Assembly (NCBI GenBank): GCA_019828565.1
Contig: JAHDYR010000036.1
Coordinates: 62,001 to 126,000 of the forward strand
Length of the DNA stretch: 64,000 bases
Source of the DNA: Carpediemonas membranifera
Lineage: Eukaryota; Fornicata
Direction: 5' to 3'
Positions 41,601 through 48,578 of the stretch are shown piece after piece (the first letter of the stretch is position 1; each line of letters opens with the position of its first letter). The translations under genes and the position numbers were made by a program. The notes below the pieces were generated by a model, which was given only the letters and a program-made list of their open reading frames with translations, was not told where the DNA came from and did no database searches.

Positions 41601-44044
41601 AGCTGGACAAGGACTGATCCAACTTGAGTCCACATGTCATCGACGGCCTCATCCATCTCAGCTGCCATCAAATCCACTCGGCTAGTTACGCCGCTGTACT
41701 TGAGATTGGCGAAGATATAGAGATAATCGGCCTCAGTGGCATTACCAATAGAAATCCTTGTTGCCGCATCGATGAAGCCAGCGGCCACATCAACCATTCG
41801 GGCCGGCGTCTCCATGATGAGGCCATCGTCGGTGGTGTTGGGGACGGCCTCGACCGTCGTTGAGGAAAACACCGCCCCATACGCAGGTGACATCAGGAGC
41901 AGAGGGGATGAAGCCAGGGCCGTGAATGTGTCGACGTCGGCGCTGAACTGGGCGATGAATGAATCCAGGGACTCTCGGATGGCGGCCGTGTCTGGGAAGT
42001 CCTTGCTGAAGGCAGCATTAGAGTTATCGGCCGCCAACTGGAGCATGCGTACCATCTTGTAAACACCCGCAGCCTTGGTCACCGCAGACATCGTCACGTA
42101 GCCAAGTTGGTAGAGACGTTCTTCACGGAAACTGAGCAGAGACAATACGGCGGCCAGCACGAGGAAGGAGCTGATCATGGGAACAAACGCTGCAAGCATG
42201 ACGTTCCTCGCCCTGACAATGGCTGTCCCAGCCCCGTGATGTGTGTGGGGGGTCTTCGACAGACGGTGAATCGTCCGTGCCCATCGCTTGGATGCCTTAA
42301 CCTGCTCATGATCGTGGGGGTCATTGATCGCCACACTGGTGATGGCAGTACTGCTGGCCGAGGGTGACTGGGCGGTCATAGATCTCAGCTCCCTGATGCG
42401 ACCGTCGATGCTGTCCGCGATGGCGGGCTGCATGAACACGTGTCGTATGAGTTGACTGTACAACGCTAGCAGCGTGATCTGATCGGGATTCCGTTTGAGG
42501 AGATCTGTGACCGCTGACTCGACTCTCATTGACAAAAAGGTGATCTTGTCGATAATAGATACGATATCATTGATATCGACTGACGGGCCCGCCAGTGTCA
42601 GCCAGAACAAGTGGACAAGACGTCGTGCCGAATCTATGTCGACCGTCGCCTGCCTCTCAGTTGCCCTGATGAGCACCTCTGTGTCTGCCTCCGCCGCCTC
42701 ACCGAGCACAGCGCTCAATGTCGCTCTGATTGCCCCGAACATGATGAGTTCGGCCGGGTCTACCCGTATTACACCCCGGACAGCGAGCTCCATACTACGC
42801 TGGGCCTCGGCCAATGCAGCTGTCGAGTCTGCTGCGACTGTGGCGTGGTAGAGGATTGAGACGAGTCGACCTGTGAGATCGTTGCTGTGGATGGCAGAAG
42901 TATGACCAAGGAAGAGCGACAGACGGTGAATGGTCTCCACTCTGGTCTCGCTAGTAGCTTTGCGGGTGAGGAATATATAATGTACTGTGCTTGAGAACAG
43001 TGCCAGTGCCGGCGTCTTGATGCTGACGCCCATGGTTGGCTTCAAGATAGATCCCGGGGTCCGCGTAGGGGGGCTGATCCTCGCTAGGACCGGGTTCAAT
43101 AGGTAGTTGTACCAGGCGATCGCAGCGACAACAAGGGTGCCGCATACCGCCAAGGATGGGATGCTGAGCAAGAGGACGGCCGGGCTGCGGGTGAAGGTCA
43201 GGAACACAACGCCGCATGCCGCAAACCGCCATATATCCAAGGTCCATGTTATCGGGTGCATATTATGGGGCACGACTGCATGGGCAGCTGCCGACCCAAG
43301 GGCGAATGCTGCGGCTGTCAGATGGAGAGCGACGACGGTGTAAGGGGCTGATGCGTGGCGGATAGCGGCTGATATGATGGCCAACAGGGCAGGGCCGGTT
43401 ATCTGCAGCACGTGCATCCTGGCCGAAGGAAATAACACGCCGAAGAAGGATCCCGGGAGCATGGGTGCGACGAAGGTTGACAGACTCACAAAGGACGCCG
43501 GGACAAGGGCGAGGACACCCGCCAGTGATGCAAGCGCGGCGATGGGGCGATTGGAATCGCTGCAATAGGATCCCGGGCACATTGAGATGCCGAAGAGCAG
43601 CTGCAACGCCGGGATCAGGAGCACGCGGGTGGAAACCTCGGTCAGGAAACAGAGCGTGTACCGTCGTAGTGACCGCATGAAGCCCATGTGGCCCAATACG
43701 AAGATCTCCAGGGGCAGGAGGACAAGGAGCGTCGTTAAACCAATCACGGAGGGCACAACGAGCAAGGCGAGGAGAATTGGGTTCGAGAAGGCGATGGAAA
43801 CAAGATCAGGGCCGTAGAACAGAGTGATTATCTGTATAGTTCTAATGGCGTACAGGAGCGTGTGGTATACATAGCGGAAACGGCCGAGGGATACTTCAAA
43901 AGAACGGTACAGCTGTACAAAGACTAGCAAGCTGTCTAATGTGCGGCTACCTGGCGAATAAGGGTATGTTAACTTGTTACGGGCAAATACCGAGGTTCCA
44001 TCGGGCTTCATGGAAACTGTCGCGATCTCCGAAAATGACTGCAT
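38615..44044 (-). CDS. Giant multi-pass membrane protein with repeated extracellular modules, unknown
   Basis: 1809 residues from the ATG at 44044. The frame is open 30 codons further but only from a TTG. The first 370 residues hold about eight to ten transmembrane helices. After a soluble helical part come widely spaced helices near 615, 825, 955, 1165, 1285, 1505, 1560 and 1745, so the rest looks like successive loops of about 150-200 residues outside, each bounded by helices. Two of these loops share a recognisable block: YADTASDSALSHTQAW with SSQYISAKKDVLS, and YSDTASDLARPSETQL with GQSRYNAAWDSFM. The layout recalls the large TmcB-type membrane proteins of protists and sensor ectodomains, but I cannot assign a family. 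No kinase or cyclase domain is present. Confidence 0.7.
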   Translation of the reverse strand: MQSFSEIATVSMKPDGTSVFARNKLTYPYSPGSRTLDSLLVFVQLYRSFEVSLGRFRYVYHTLLYAIRTIQIITLFYGPDLVSIAFSNPILLALLVVPSVIGLTTLLVLLPLEIFVLGHMGFMRSLRRYTLCFLTEVSTRVLLIPALQLLFGISMCPGSYCSDSNRPIAALASLAGVLALVPASFVSLSTFVAPMLPGSFFGVLFPSARMHVLQITGPALLAIISAAIRHASAPYTVVALHLTAAAFALGSAAAHAVVPHNMHPITWTLDIWRFAACGVVFLTFTRSPAVLLLSIPSLAVCGTLVVAAIAWYNYLLNPVLARISPPTRTPGSILKPTMGVSIKTPALALFSSTVHYIFLTRKATSETRVETIHRLSLFLGHTSAIHSNDLTGRLVSILYHATVAADSTAALAEAQRSMELAVRGVIRVDPAELIMFGAIRATLSAVLGEAAEADTEVLIRATERQATVDIDSARRLVHLFWLTLAGPSVDINDIVSIIDKITFLSMRVESAVTDLLKRNPDQITLLALYSQLIRHVFMQPAIADSIDGRIRELRSMTAQSPSASSTAITSVAINDPHDHEQVKASKRWARTIHRLSKTPHTHHGAGTAIVRARNVMLAAFVPMISSFLVLAAVLSLLSFREERLYQLGYVTMSAVTKAAGVYKMVRMLQLAADNSNAAFSKDFPDTAAIRESLDSFIAQFSADVDTFTALASSPLLLMSPAYGAVFSSTTVEAVPNTTDDGLIMETPARMVDVAAGFIDAATRISIGNATEADYLYIFANLKYSGVTSRVDLMAAEMDEAVDDMWTQVGSVLVQLVVGICCTAFIYVIFVVIPAFKAVRRSRQEAANMYLHLPSTLARKMAIATQVTVPAPTPVTRTRAIRFADAQSRDSDDFETRHSSIFPVLATERTVSSELDMADIQTQISSIERRIRVLHTHIHVFTILVVSTVVAALAVFIAGLVAMDVISTSRSQAASHVADINVIDNEVGEIVTACYTMTKSTVKFMYYPSVAASREHTDALDTLEASSFEHVFARQVDPMTTALTAAKRQIRYENIVWYLMTTTGDIDASLVCDKTHFKYNYSAEADWEEQDALYAADRPDGWYADTASDSALSHTQAWAISTSVLGSSQYISAKKDVLSNLRQAGRDATDAIRDDMMEWDRRARYASYALVSSFIFILIAMSAVYVMMVGSMILSIRVHRRKRQLFDYQTVDAMFLEDELLAPATDNSNLANTDFDATYRTALSLTATNSADVSMTDLRQKVAAVVTTVWPVVRSNGALLARYVSVTILFIVTAAVLTIALTITLMDGTSDTLPALVDARVGLMQFKTMVMLDGYKIFDQIYRFIQTGDLDIGQHLEQTFSKIVNESIPALPSTVQSELIDFGSTDIASAITSSSSAWSALMDMIAIAVRMAMGSHGVDPAAMPVFAGVVWNYTAEPDYVHTATTFDRPAAYSDTASDLARPSETQLSMAWGTLFDSLGQSRYNAAWDSFMSAYTIATDRLETTAQSQFDSARSHQLLAASVALLAPALWLAIAVLFPSVATPPSVRKARIIRQKVARTTLTYSITRFVLTVGGQLFVWVVILLVIASFGITTRDAFQKMTQTVQILQDHRYAVASAYDTIHYPTSAAAPQSMHRMSHRMMRSIPILECDSPRMYYFLQYLSRTLLGRPSNTAVMLQDAARLKTAFGLLDPDLSSQCGVLNGTGNSGLELLKDIDLAFDDVIGKKAADVYYALRIRIIVLRVALLVISAGLVLNAASLVRRLNRSIFLRLVREERSLRSLLYQIPEEYARRNQVIARFLLDNTYDFTSKL

Positions 44045-44563
44045 CAACAGTGTCGACCTAGTTCTCCAGGCCAGCTCGCATGCTTGATTATGGTCATAGC
44101 TGGCGTGGGCTACAGCCACGCTTCCCTCCGCCAACTCTCATTAGTGTCTTAAAATGCGGAGTGAGTAAGTGACGTCTGCAATAGACGATTGAGAGTGATT
44201 TTACTGCTTGCACTGTGCACTCTATGATACTTCATTACCCCTTCCCGCTCTCCCTTCCTTCTTCTTGAGAGTGATATTTCGATAGTCAGTCATCATCGTC
44301 GGGGGTCATCAATCAGTGCTTCTCCAGTCCTCTCGCCAAGCAACTAGCTTCCCACCTATCTTCTACCCCATCTTACTTCCATCCGCTCTCTTCTGCTTGT
44401 CGGATTTCGGGGTCTTGATCATGACGTCTTTGCATCATCACCATGGCCTTCCATCGCACAGCGGGCTCTTCTATGCCGCTGCCTGAAGATAAAACACTTC
44501 AGTTCTTCTAATTCTCGCCATTATCACTGCATAGTCTCGTTCATTAAACATCTGTCGTCTTTG
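44045..44563. other. Divergent region upstream of the Fanzor gene
   Basis: About 520 bases, pyrimidine-rich around 44240-44400. The Fanzor frame is open for a distance upstream of its first ATG at 44564 without another ATG, so a longer N-terminus through a non-ATG start or an intron cannot be excluded. No clear inverted repeat matching the 3' flank of the Fanzor was found. Confidence 0.35.
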
Positions 44564-46090
44564 ATGTGTGTTGTTAACGTGATCGGTTCATTCACCGCAA
44601 AACGCAGAGCTTCGCATGACCAGCATCTATACGGCGCCACGAGCACCAAGCTGTGGCTCGTCAAGGCCCTTGAAGGTTACTGCTGGCGCCTGGCGAAGGT
44701 CATCACTCGGGTCGACACTGCCCTGACTCAGCGTGATCCAGACGTGCCCCGGGACGACATCACCCGGTTGCGCACCGAACAACGTGCTGTCAAGGCGATC
44801 GTTGATGAGCACCTTGCAAAGATCTCAACTCCGGGACGAGTCGACGAGGGCGTTCTACTCACGCTGCCCTGCGTCTGGCGGATCTCCGCGGCTCTGGGAG
44901 AGCTCACGGATATGGTTGCGGCATTCAACACCGCCCATCCACCTCTTCCGGGTGACAAGCCGCTGGCTGGCCCCAAGCTTGTTCCGCTTGTCCCGATGGC
45001 TCCGGTCCGCCCCGGGTTCATGCACGTTCCCTGTTCTCTCAACGTGCTGAACCCGGCTTGGCTTGCCCAACTTGGGGTCGACCCGGAGCATCACGCCACT
45101 GAGCGCATGACGCGAGAGCAGCTGGAGGCTCTTCCTCCGAACATCCGTCGGGTGCTGTCTGTCAAGACAGATGGGGTCGCCGTGGACCTCACGGTCCAAG
45201 TTGGTGCTCTGTCATACGTCAGCAGACGTGCCAGTGGCAACCCGACGATGAAGCGAAAGGTTCGGGAGCGTCTGGGTGTGGATGACGCGGATGCTCGCCC
45301 CGCGCCAGACCCCAATGCCCACCTCATGGGCTTCGACCCTGGTGCTCGGTCGCTGGGCGGCTACACGATCCGCCGCCCAGACGGGCAGAGTGTATCTGGC
45401 GTACTCGCTAAGTGTGGCTACACTGCCACCCCCTCTTTCCGCGTGAATATGAGCGCAGCATCGTTCAAAACGACAAGTCTAGAGGCTCTCAAACAGTCGA
45501 TTAGGTTTGTCCATGAGAACATCGTTCAGATCATCAACGAGGGGACGAGAAAGTGTTTCCGCCGTGCGACTTTTGCCAATCACTGTCTGCGCCAGAAGCA
45601 CTTCGCCCGGGCTGGACGTCAACTCCTGGATGATCTCGGCGGGCGCCCCCCGGAGCCCATTCACCTCGAAGTCGCGTATGGGGCTGCACTGTTCGGTTCC
45701 GCCGGCACTCCCTCGTGTGCTCCGTACCGCCACTTTGCTCGAGCACTTCCTGGCATAATGCTCCGGCACAACGTCGTCGTGATTGTCACGATGGTCTCCG
45801 AATTCCGCACTTCCATCGTGTGCCCATACTGCAAAGCACACTTCAGACGTGTGGTGCACACACACCGCACCATGCTCTGCCAGAATCCCGCGTGCGAGGG
45901 AGCTCCATGGCGCGTTGAACGGCTACGTCGGCATCCCGAGCAGAGAGACATACTTCTCAATCTCTCTCACCGAGATAAGAGCGCCAGCGAGAACATCCTT
46001 TGGTGCACCTTCGATGCAACTTCAGATCAGATAGAGCAATCTCCTTTCCACTACGACTCCCAGAGAGGTGCTCTTCCTCGCTATCATTAA
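44564..46090 (+). CDS. Fanzor (TnpB-like RNA-guided nuclease of eukaryotic mobile elements)
   Basis: 508 residues from the ATG at 44564. The N-terminal half is helical and Arg/Lys-containing. A TDGV motif (KTDGVAVDL, about 202-209) is typical of Fanzors just before the RuvC core. RuvC-I is GFDPG with Asp258. The block IHLEVAYGAALF (367-377) corresponds to the family's YG-A-F strand. The alternative catalytic Glu typical of Fanzors fits Glu413 in SEFRTS. A zinc ribbon follows with Cys420, Cys423, Cys439 and Cys444. RuvC-III is HRDKSASENIL with Asp471. All three acidic residues and the four cysteines are present, so the enzyme could be active. Fanzors cut DNA guided by an RNA encoded beside the gene. 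Codon use resembles the host's. No transposase lies next to it. Confidence 0.87.
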   Translation: MCVVNVIGSFTAKRRASHDQHLYGATSTKLWLVKALEGYCWRLAKVITRVDTALTQRDPDVPRDDITRLRTEQRAVKAIVDEHLAKISTPGRVDEGVLLTLPCVWRISAALGELTDMVAAFNTAHPPLPGDKPLAGPKLVPLVPMAPVRPGFMHVPCSLNVLNPAWLAQLGVDPEHHATERMTREQLEALPPNIRRVLSVKTDGVAVDLTVQVGALSYVSRRASGNPTMKRKVRERLGVDDADARPAPDPNAHLMGFDPGARSLGGYTIRRPDGQSVSGVLAKCGYTATPSFRVNMSAASFKTTSLEALKQSIRFVHENIVQIINEGTRKCFRRATFANHCLRQKHFARAGRQLLDDLGGRPPEPIHLEVAYGAALFGSAGTPSCAPYRHFARALPGIMLRHNVVVIVTMVSEFRTSIVCPYCKAHFRRVVHTHRTMLCQNPACEGAPWRVERLRRHPEQRDILLNLSHRDKSASENILWCTFDATSDQIEQSPFHYDSQRGALPRYH

Positions 46091-46108
46091 CTTGCTAAGT
46101 TGAGCAAA

Positions 46109-46232
46109 CACGCGCTGCAGCGCGCGTGATATGCTGCGCACGATTGATAGAGTATGATGTACCACACTGCGATCCTGATGCTGCTTGGATCACTGTGTGT
46201 TTTGGACTCAACAATTCTAATCCTGCGCAGCA
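46109..46232 (+). ncRNA. Hairpin cluster after the Fanzor gene, candidate guide (omega) RNA or element end
   Basis: Starting 19 bases after the Fanzor stop there are nested inverted repeats. First, a 7-bp stem CACGCGC (46109-46115) pairs with GCGCGTG (46122-46128). Second, a 9-bp outer stem TGCTGCGCA (46132-46140) pairs with TGCGCAGCA (46224-46232). Inside it a 13-bp arm with two mismatches pairs 46163-46175 with 46187-46199 around an 11-base loop. A structured RNA overlapping or following the 3' end is what OMEGA systems carry. The RNA itself is an inference. Confidence 0.35.
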
Positions 46233-46462
46233 CACAGTAAGCGCGACAGATTGTTCACCCGTTATAGCAGACATTGCCTTAGGGATGACGAGAAACTGAG
46301 GGTTGTGCAAGCAAACGTCAGACTGACGAAGCAACAGAACGGCCCTGTGCTGGCAATTCTGACCCGCGAAGGAGAGCCAAGAAGACCTCAACAGAACAAT
46401 GGTAAAGCGGGGATAGCAGAGTTTATAAGCGCTAGAAAGCGGGATGATGTTGGTTATCTGTT

Positions 46463-46478
46463 GGTGTCTTTTGACACC
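46463..46478 (-). other. Histone-type 3' stem-loop candidate downstream of H2B
   Basis: A perfect 6-bp stem with a 4-base loop lies 21 bases beyond the H2B stop on the transcribed strand: GGTGTC, AAAA, GACACC. Stem and loop lengths match the canonical histone mRNA 3' element (6 bp, 4 nt), though the loop is not the usual U-rich one. Confidence 0.35.
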
Positions 46479-46499
46479 GTTTTAGATTGATTGTTTGAC

Positions 46500-46877
46500 T
46501 TATTCCTCGTCAGCCGCGTTGGACTGGTACTTGGTGATGGACTTAGTACCCTCGGAGATGGCGTGGCGGGAGAGCTCGCCGGGGAGGACAAGGCGGCAGG
46601 CAGAGTGGATCTCGCGGGAGGAGAGGGTGGAGCGCTTGTTGAGGCGAGCAAGGCGGCCAGCCTCCTCGGCGATGCGCTCGAAGAGATCGACGACAAGGGA
46701 GTCCATGACGTTCATGCCCTTGGTGGAGATACCGAAGTCGGGGTGGACCTGGCGGAGAACACGGTAGATGTACGAGTGGTAGGTCTCCTTGCGAGCCTTC
46801 TTGCGGGCGGGGCCCTCGTGGGTCTTCTCGACCTTCTCGGCAGCGGGCTTAGTTTCCTTCTTTTCCTTGGGAGCCAT
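46500..46877 (-). CDS. Histone H2B
   Basis: 125 residues from the ATG at 46877. A short Lys/Glu-rich N-terminal tail ([15 protein letters not shown]) is followed by the histone fold: [19 protein letters not shown] (alpha1), [26 protein letters not shown] (alpha2), [20 protein letters not shown] (alpha3) and [14 protein letters not shown] (C-terminal helix). These are the H2B hallmarks, and the length is normal. The C-terminus has an extra acidic DEE, and the lysine before TKY that is ubiquitinated in other H2Bs appears as GTKSITKYQ. No partner H2A gene is adjacent. Confidence 0.97.
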   Translation of the reverse strand: MAPKEKKETKPAAEKVEKTHEGPARKKARKETYHSYIYRVLRQVHPDFGISTKGMNVMDSLVVDLFERIAEEAGRLARLNKRSTLSSREIHSACRLVLPGELSRHAISEGTKSITKYQSNAADEE

Positions 46878-47292
46878 TTTGTTACTCTCGAATAGCGGAT
46901 GCCTTTGCCTTCGGCATAATTATTGCTTGGAGAATATTGCAAGCACTTTGCCAAATGGAGCTTAGTTTATGGCTTTAAAAATTTGAAAGGAAACGATTCA
47001 ATTGTGGGGTATTGAAGACAGAAACAAGCAAACAGGAGCAAAGAAAGCAACAAAATAACGATAAGAAGAGCATTTAGTAGTAAGAAGTTTCTTTCTGATG
47101 TTTTGCACAGATGTTACAGGCTTCAATCAACATTTCGTTCGAGGATCGAGCGCTAACGTGGCAAATGAAAGCAAGAACGCTCAATTGCGTTACATTGCAT
47201 CGTTTGACAGTATGATCATTGACCTTTACTCTCTTTCAAGGTCATTGCAATTTGCTCCACTTGGGAACCACGCGAATGTGATGACCTGAAGC
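46878..47292. other. Intergenic region upstream of H2B, with small inverted repeats
   Basis: About 415 bases, AT-rich. Near the H2B start there are two short dyads: ATGCC...GGCAT (46900-46918) and TGCTTG...CAAGCA (46924-46945). They could be promoter elements, but this is a guess. A 63-codon frame at 47098-47289 has no recognisable product. Confidence 0.3.
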
Positions 47293-47617
47293 TCACTGGT
47301 AGTACAGCTCAACATTGGTCTTGTCATGGATCTCGTCTGTGTGAACTGGTGCGATTGTACGTACAGTCCTGGAGGGTGAGGTGGTTCTGAAGAATCTCGC
47401 CAGCCTTCTGAAGACGGATCTTCTCGGCTCTTGTGCCTGTGTAAATTGGTGATAGCTATGAAATACTAACCGATCTTAGTCGCTACAGCCTTCTTCATCA
47501 CGAGAATGGTGTCCTCGTCGCTGTGTGAACGAATAGGGCGCGAAGCACATACTCTACTTGAACAAATGTCTTGTTCTGCTGCATGCGATCATCAACACGG
47601 ACAGATATGCGCACCAT
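47293..47617 (-). CDS. UBL5: Ubiquitin-like protein HUB1/UBL5, four exons split by 28-34 nt introns
   Basis: No single frame spans this gene. Joining exons 47553-47617, 47471-47520, 47365-47436 and 47293-47336 gives 76 residues, about the size of Hub1/UBL5. The introns are 32 (47521-47552, GTATGT to TTCACACAG), 34 (47437-47470, GTTAGT to TTTACACAG) and 28 bases (47337-47364, GTACGT to TTCACACAG). The C-terminus reads LTLQDYEIHDKTNVELYYQ, matching the family's hallmark, including the double Tyr plus one residue instead of Gly-Gly. The middle (EDTILVMKKAVATKIGTRAEKIRLQK) also aligns. Hub1 binds the tri-snRNP protein Snu66 non-covalently and tunes splice-site choice. The exon order, phases and ending together make the call strong. 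Confidence 0.9.
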
Positions 47618-47851
47618 GCAGTCTTGTCTTGATGTACGAGGGATCTCGTCGTCTGACTGCCCACAGTCGACGGACGGCGAGGCATCGGCTACTCGCATCA
47701 AGCTCCCAAGGATGAGTTCTTGTGGTCATCTACGGTGCTACGCTATCACCGGGTGAGACTGTTGCTTGCTTGGCCGACTTCCCAGCGCGAATTGCTCTAC
47801 ACATGCTGATGAGAGAATAAAGTGCGACTTTCCCCAACAACCTAGCAAGAT

Positions 47852-48417
47852 TTACTCGTAGATCCACTTCTCGCAGGCATCCTCGTAGTTGATCTTGTCC
47901 TCGCCGAACCAGAGCTTGATCTCGCGCTCAGCAGCCTCGGCGCAGTCAGAGCCGTGGACAAGGTTGCGGCCAACCTCGATGGAGAAGTCGCCACGGATGG
48001 TGCCGGGGGCGGCATCCTTGGTGGCACCCATCATGGCGCGGGAGCGGGCGATGACGCCCTTGCCCTTCCACTGCATGGCAACAACGGGGCCGCCGCAGAG
48101 GTAGTCAACAAGGCCGTTGTAGAAGCCCTTGCCCTTGTGCTCGGCGTAGTGCTCCTCAACGAGCTCGCGAGGGGGCTGGATCATCTTCATGGCGACGAGC
48201 TGGAAGCCCTTCTCCTAAGTAACGTGGTCAAACGAAGTAACAAACCTCAAAGCGCTGGATGATCTTACCAACAAGGCGGCGGTTGACACCGTCGGGCTTG
48301 ACTGCGATGAAAGTGGTCTGTGTGAGAGAAGCATGAAGCTGGCTCGTTCTTGCAATGACACAACGCATTCATATGTGCGCTAATCGAGCATACGGCTCGC
48401 TTGTGACAAACCTCCAT
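47852..48417 (-). CDS. Nucleoside diphosphate kinase, three exons with a 6-base first coding exon
   Basis: Exon 3 (47852-48214) encodes EEHYAEHKGKGFY, GPVVAM, GTIRGDF and NLVHGSD with the phosphohistidine, ending in KWIYE. The N-terminus is missing from that frame. Exon 2 (48246-48317) supplies TTFIAVKPDGVNRRLVGKIIQRFE and is joined by a 31-base intron (48215-48245, GTTTGT to TTACTTAG). Upstream, a 94-base intron (48318-48411, GTTTGT to CTCACACAG) links to ATG GAG (48412-48417), a first coding exon of only two codons. The product is 146 residues, normal for the family. NDP kinase transfers phosphate from ATP to other NDPs through the His in NLVHGSD. Exons 2 and 3 are secure; exon 1 is inferred from phase and splice motif. 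Confidence 0.92.
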
Positions 48418-48578
48418 AAGAATTCGAGCTTTCTGTCGATAAGCTGCGGGAAGAACTTTCTTGACTCCGGATAAATGTCTCTTTTCAAGCCAGAAGCATT
48501 CCACTCGAACGTCATTCCATCCAAACATGCATCAGCTATGGCTGTATGGTTTTATAGCAACTAAACCGCAGCTCAGGC

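Noticed and set aside
46251-46490. 79-codon plus-strand ORF between the Fanzor and H2B
   Set aside because: No recognisable product and it overlaps the H2B 3' stem-loop; too short to support alone.
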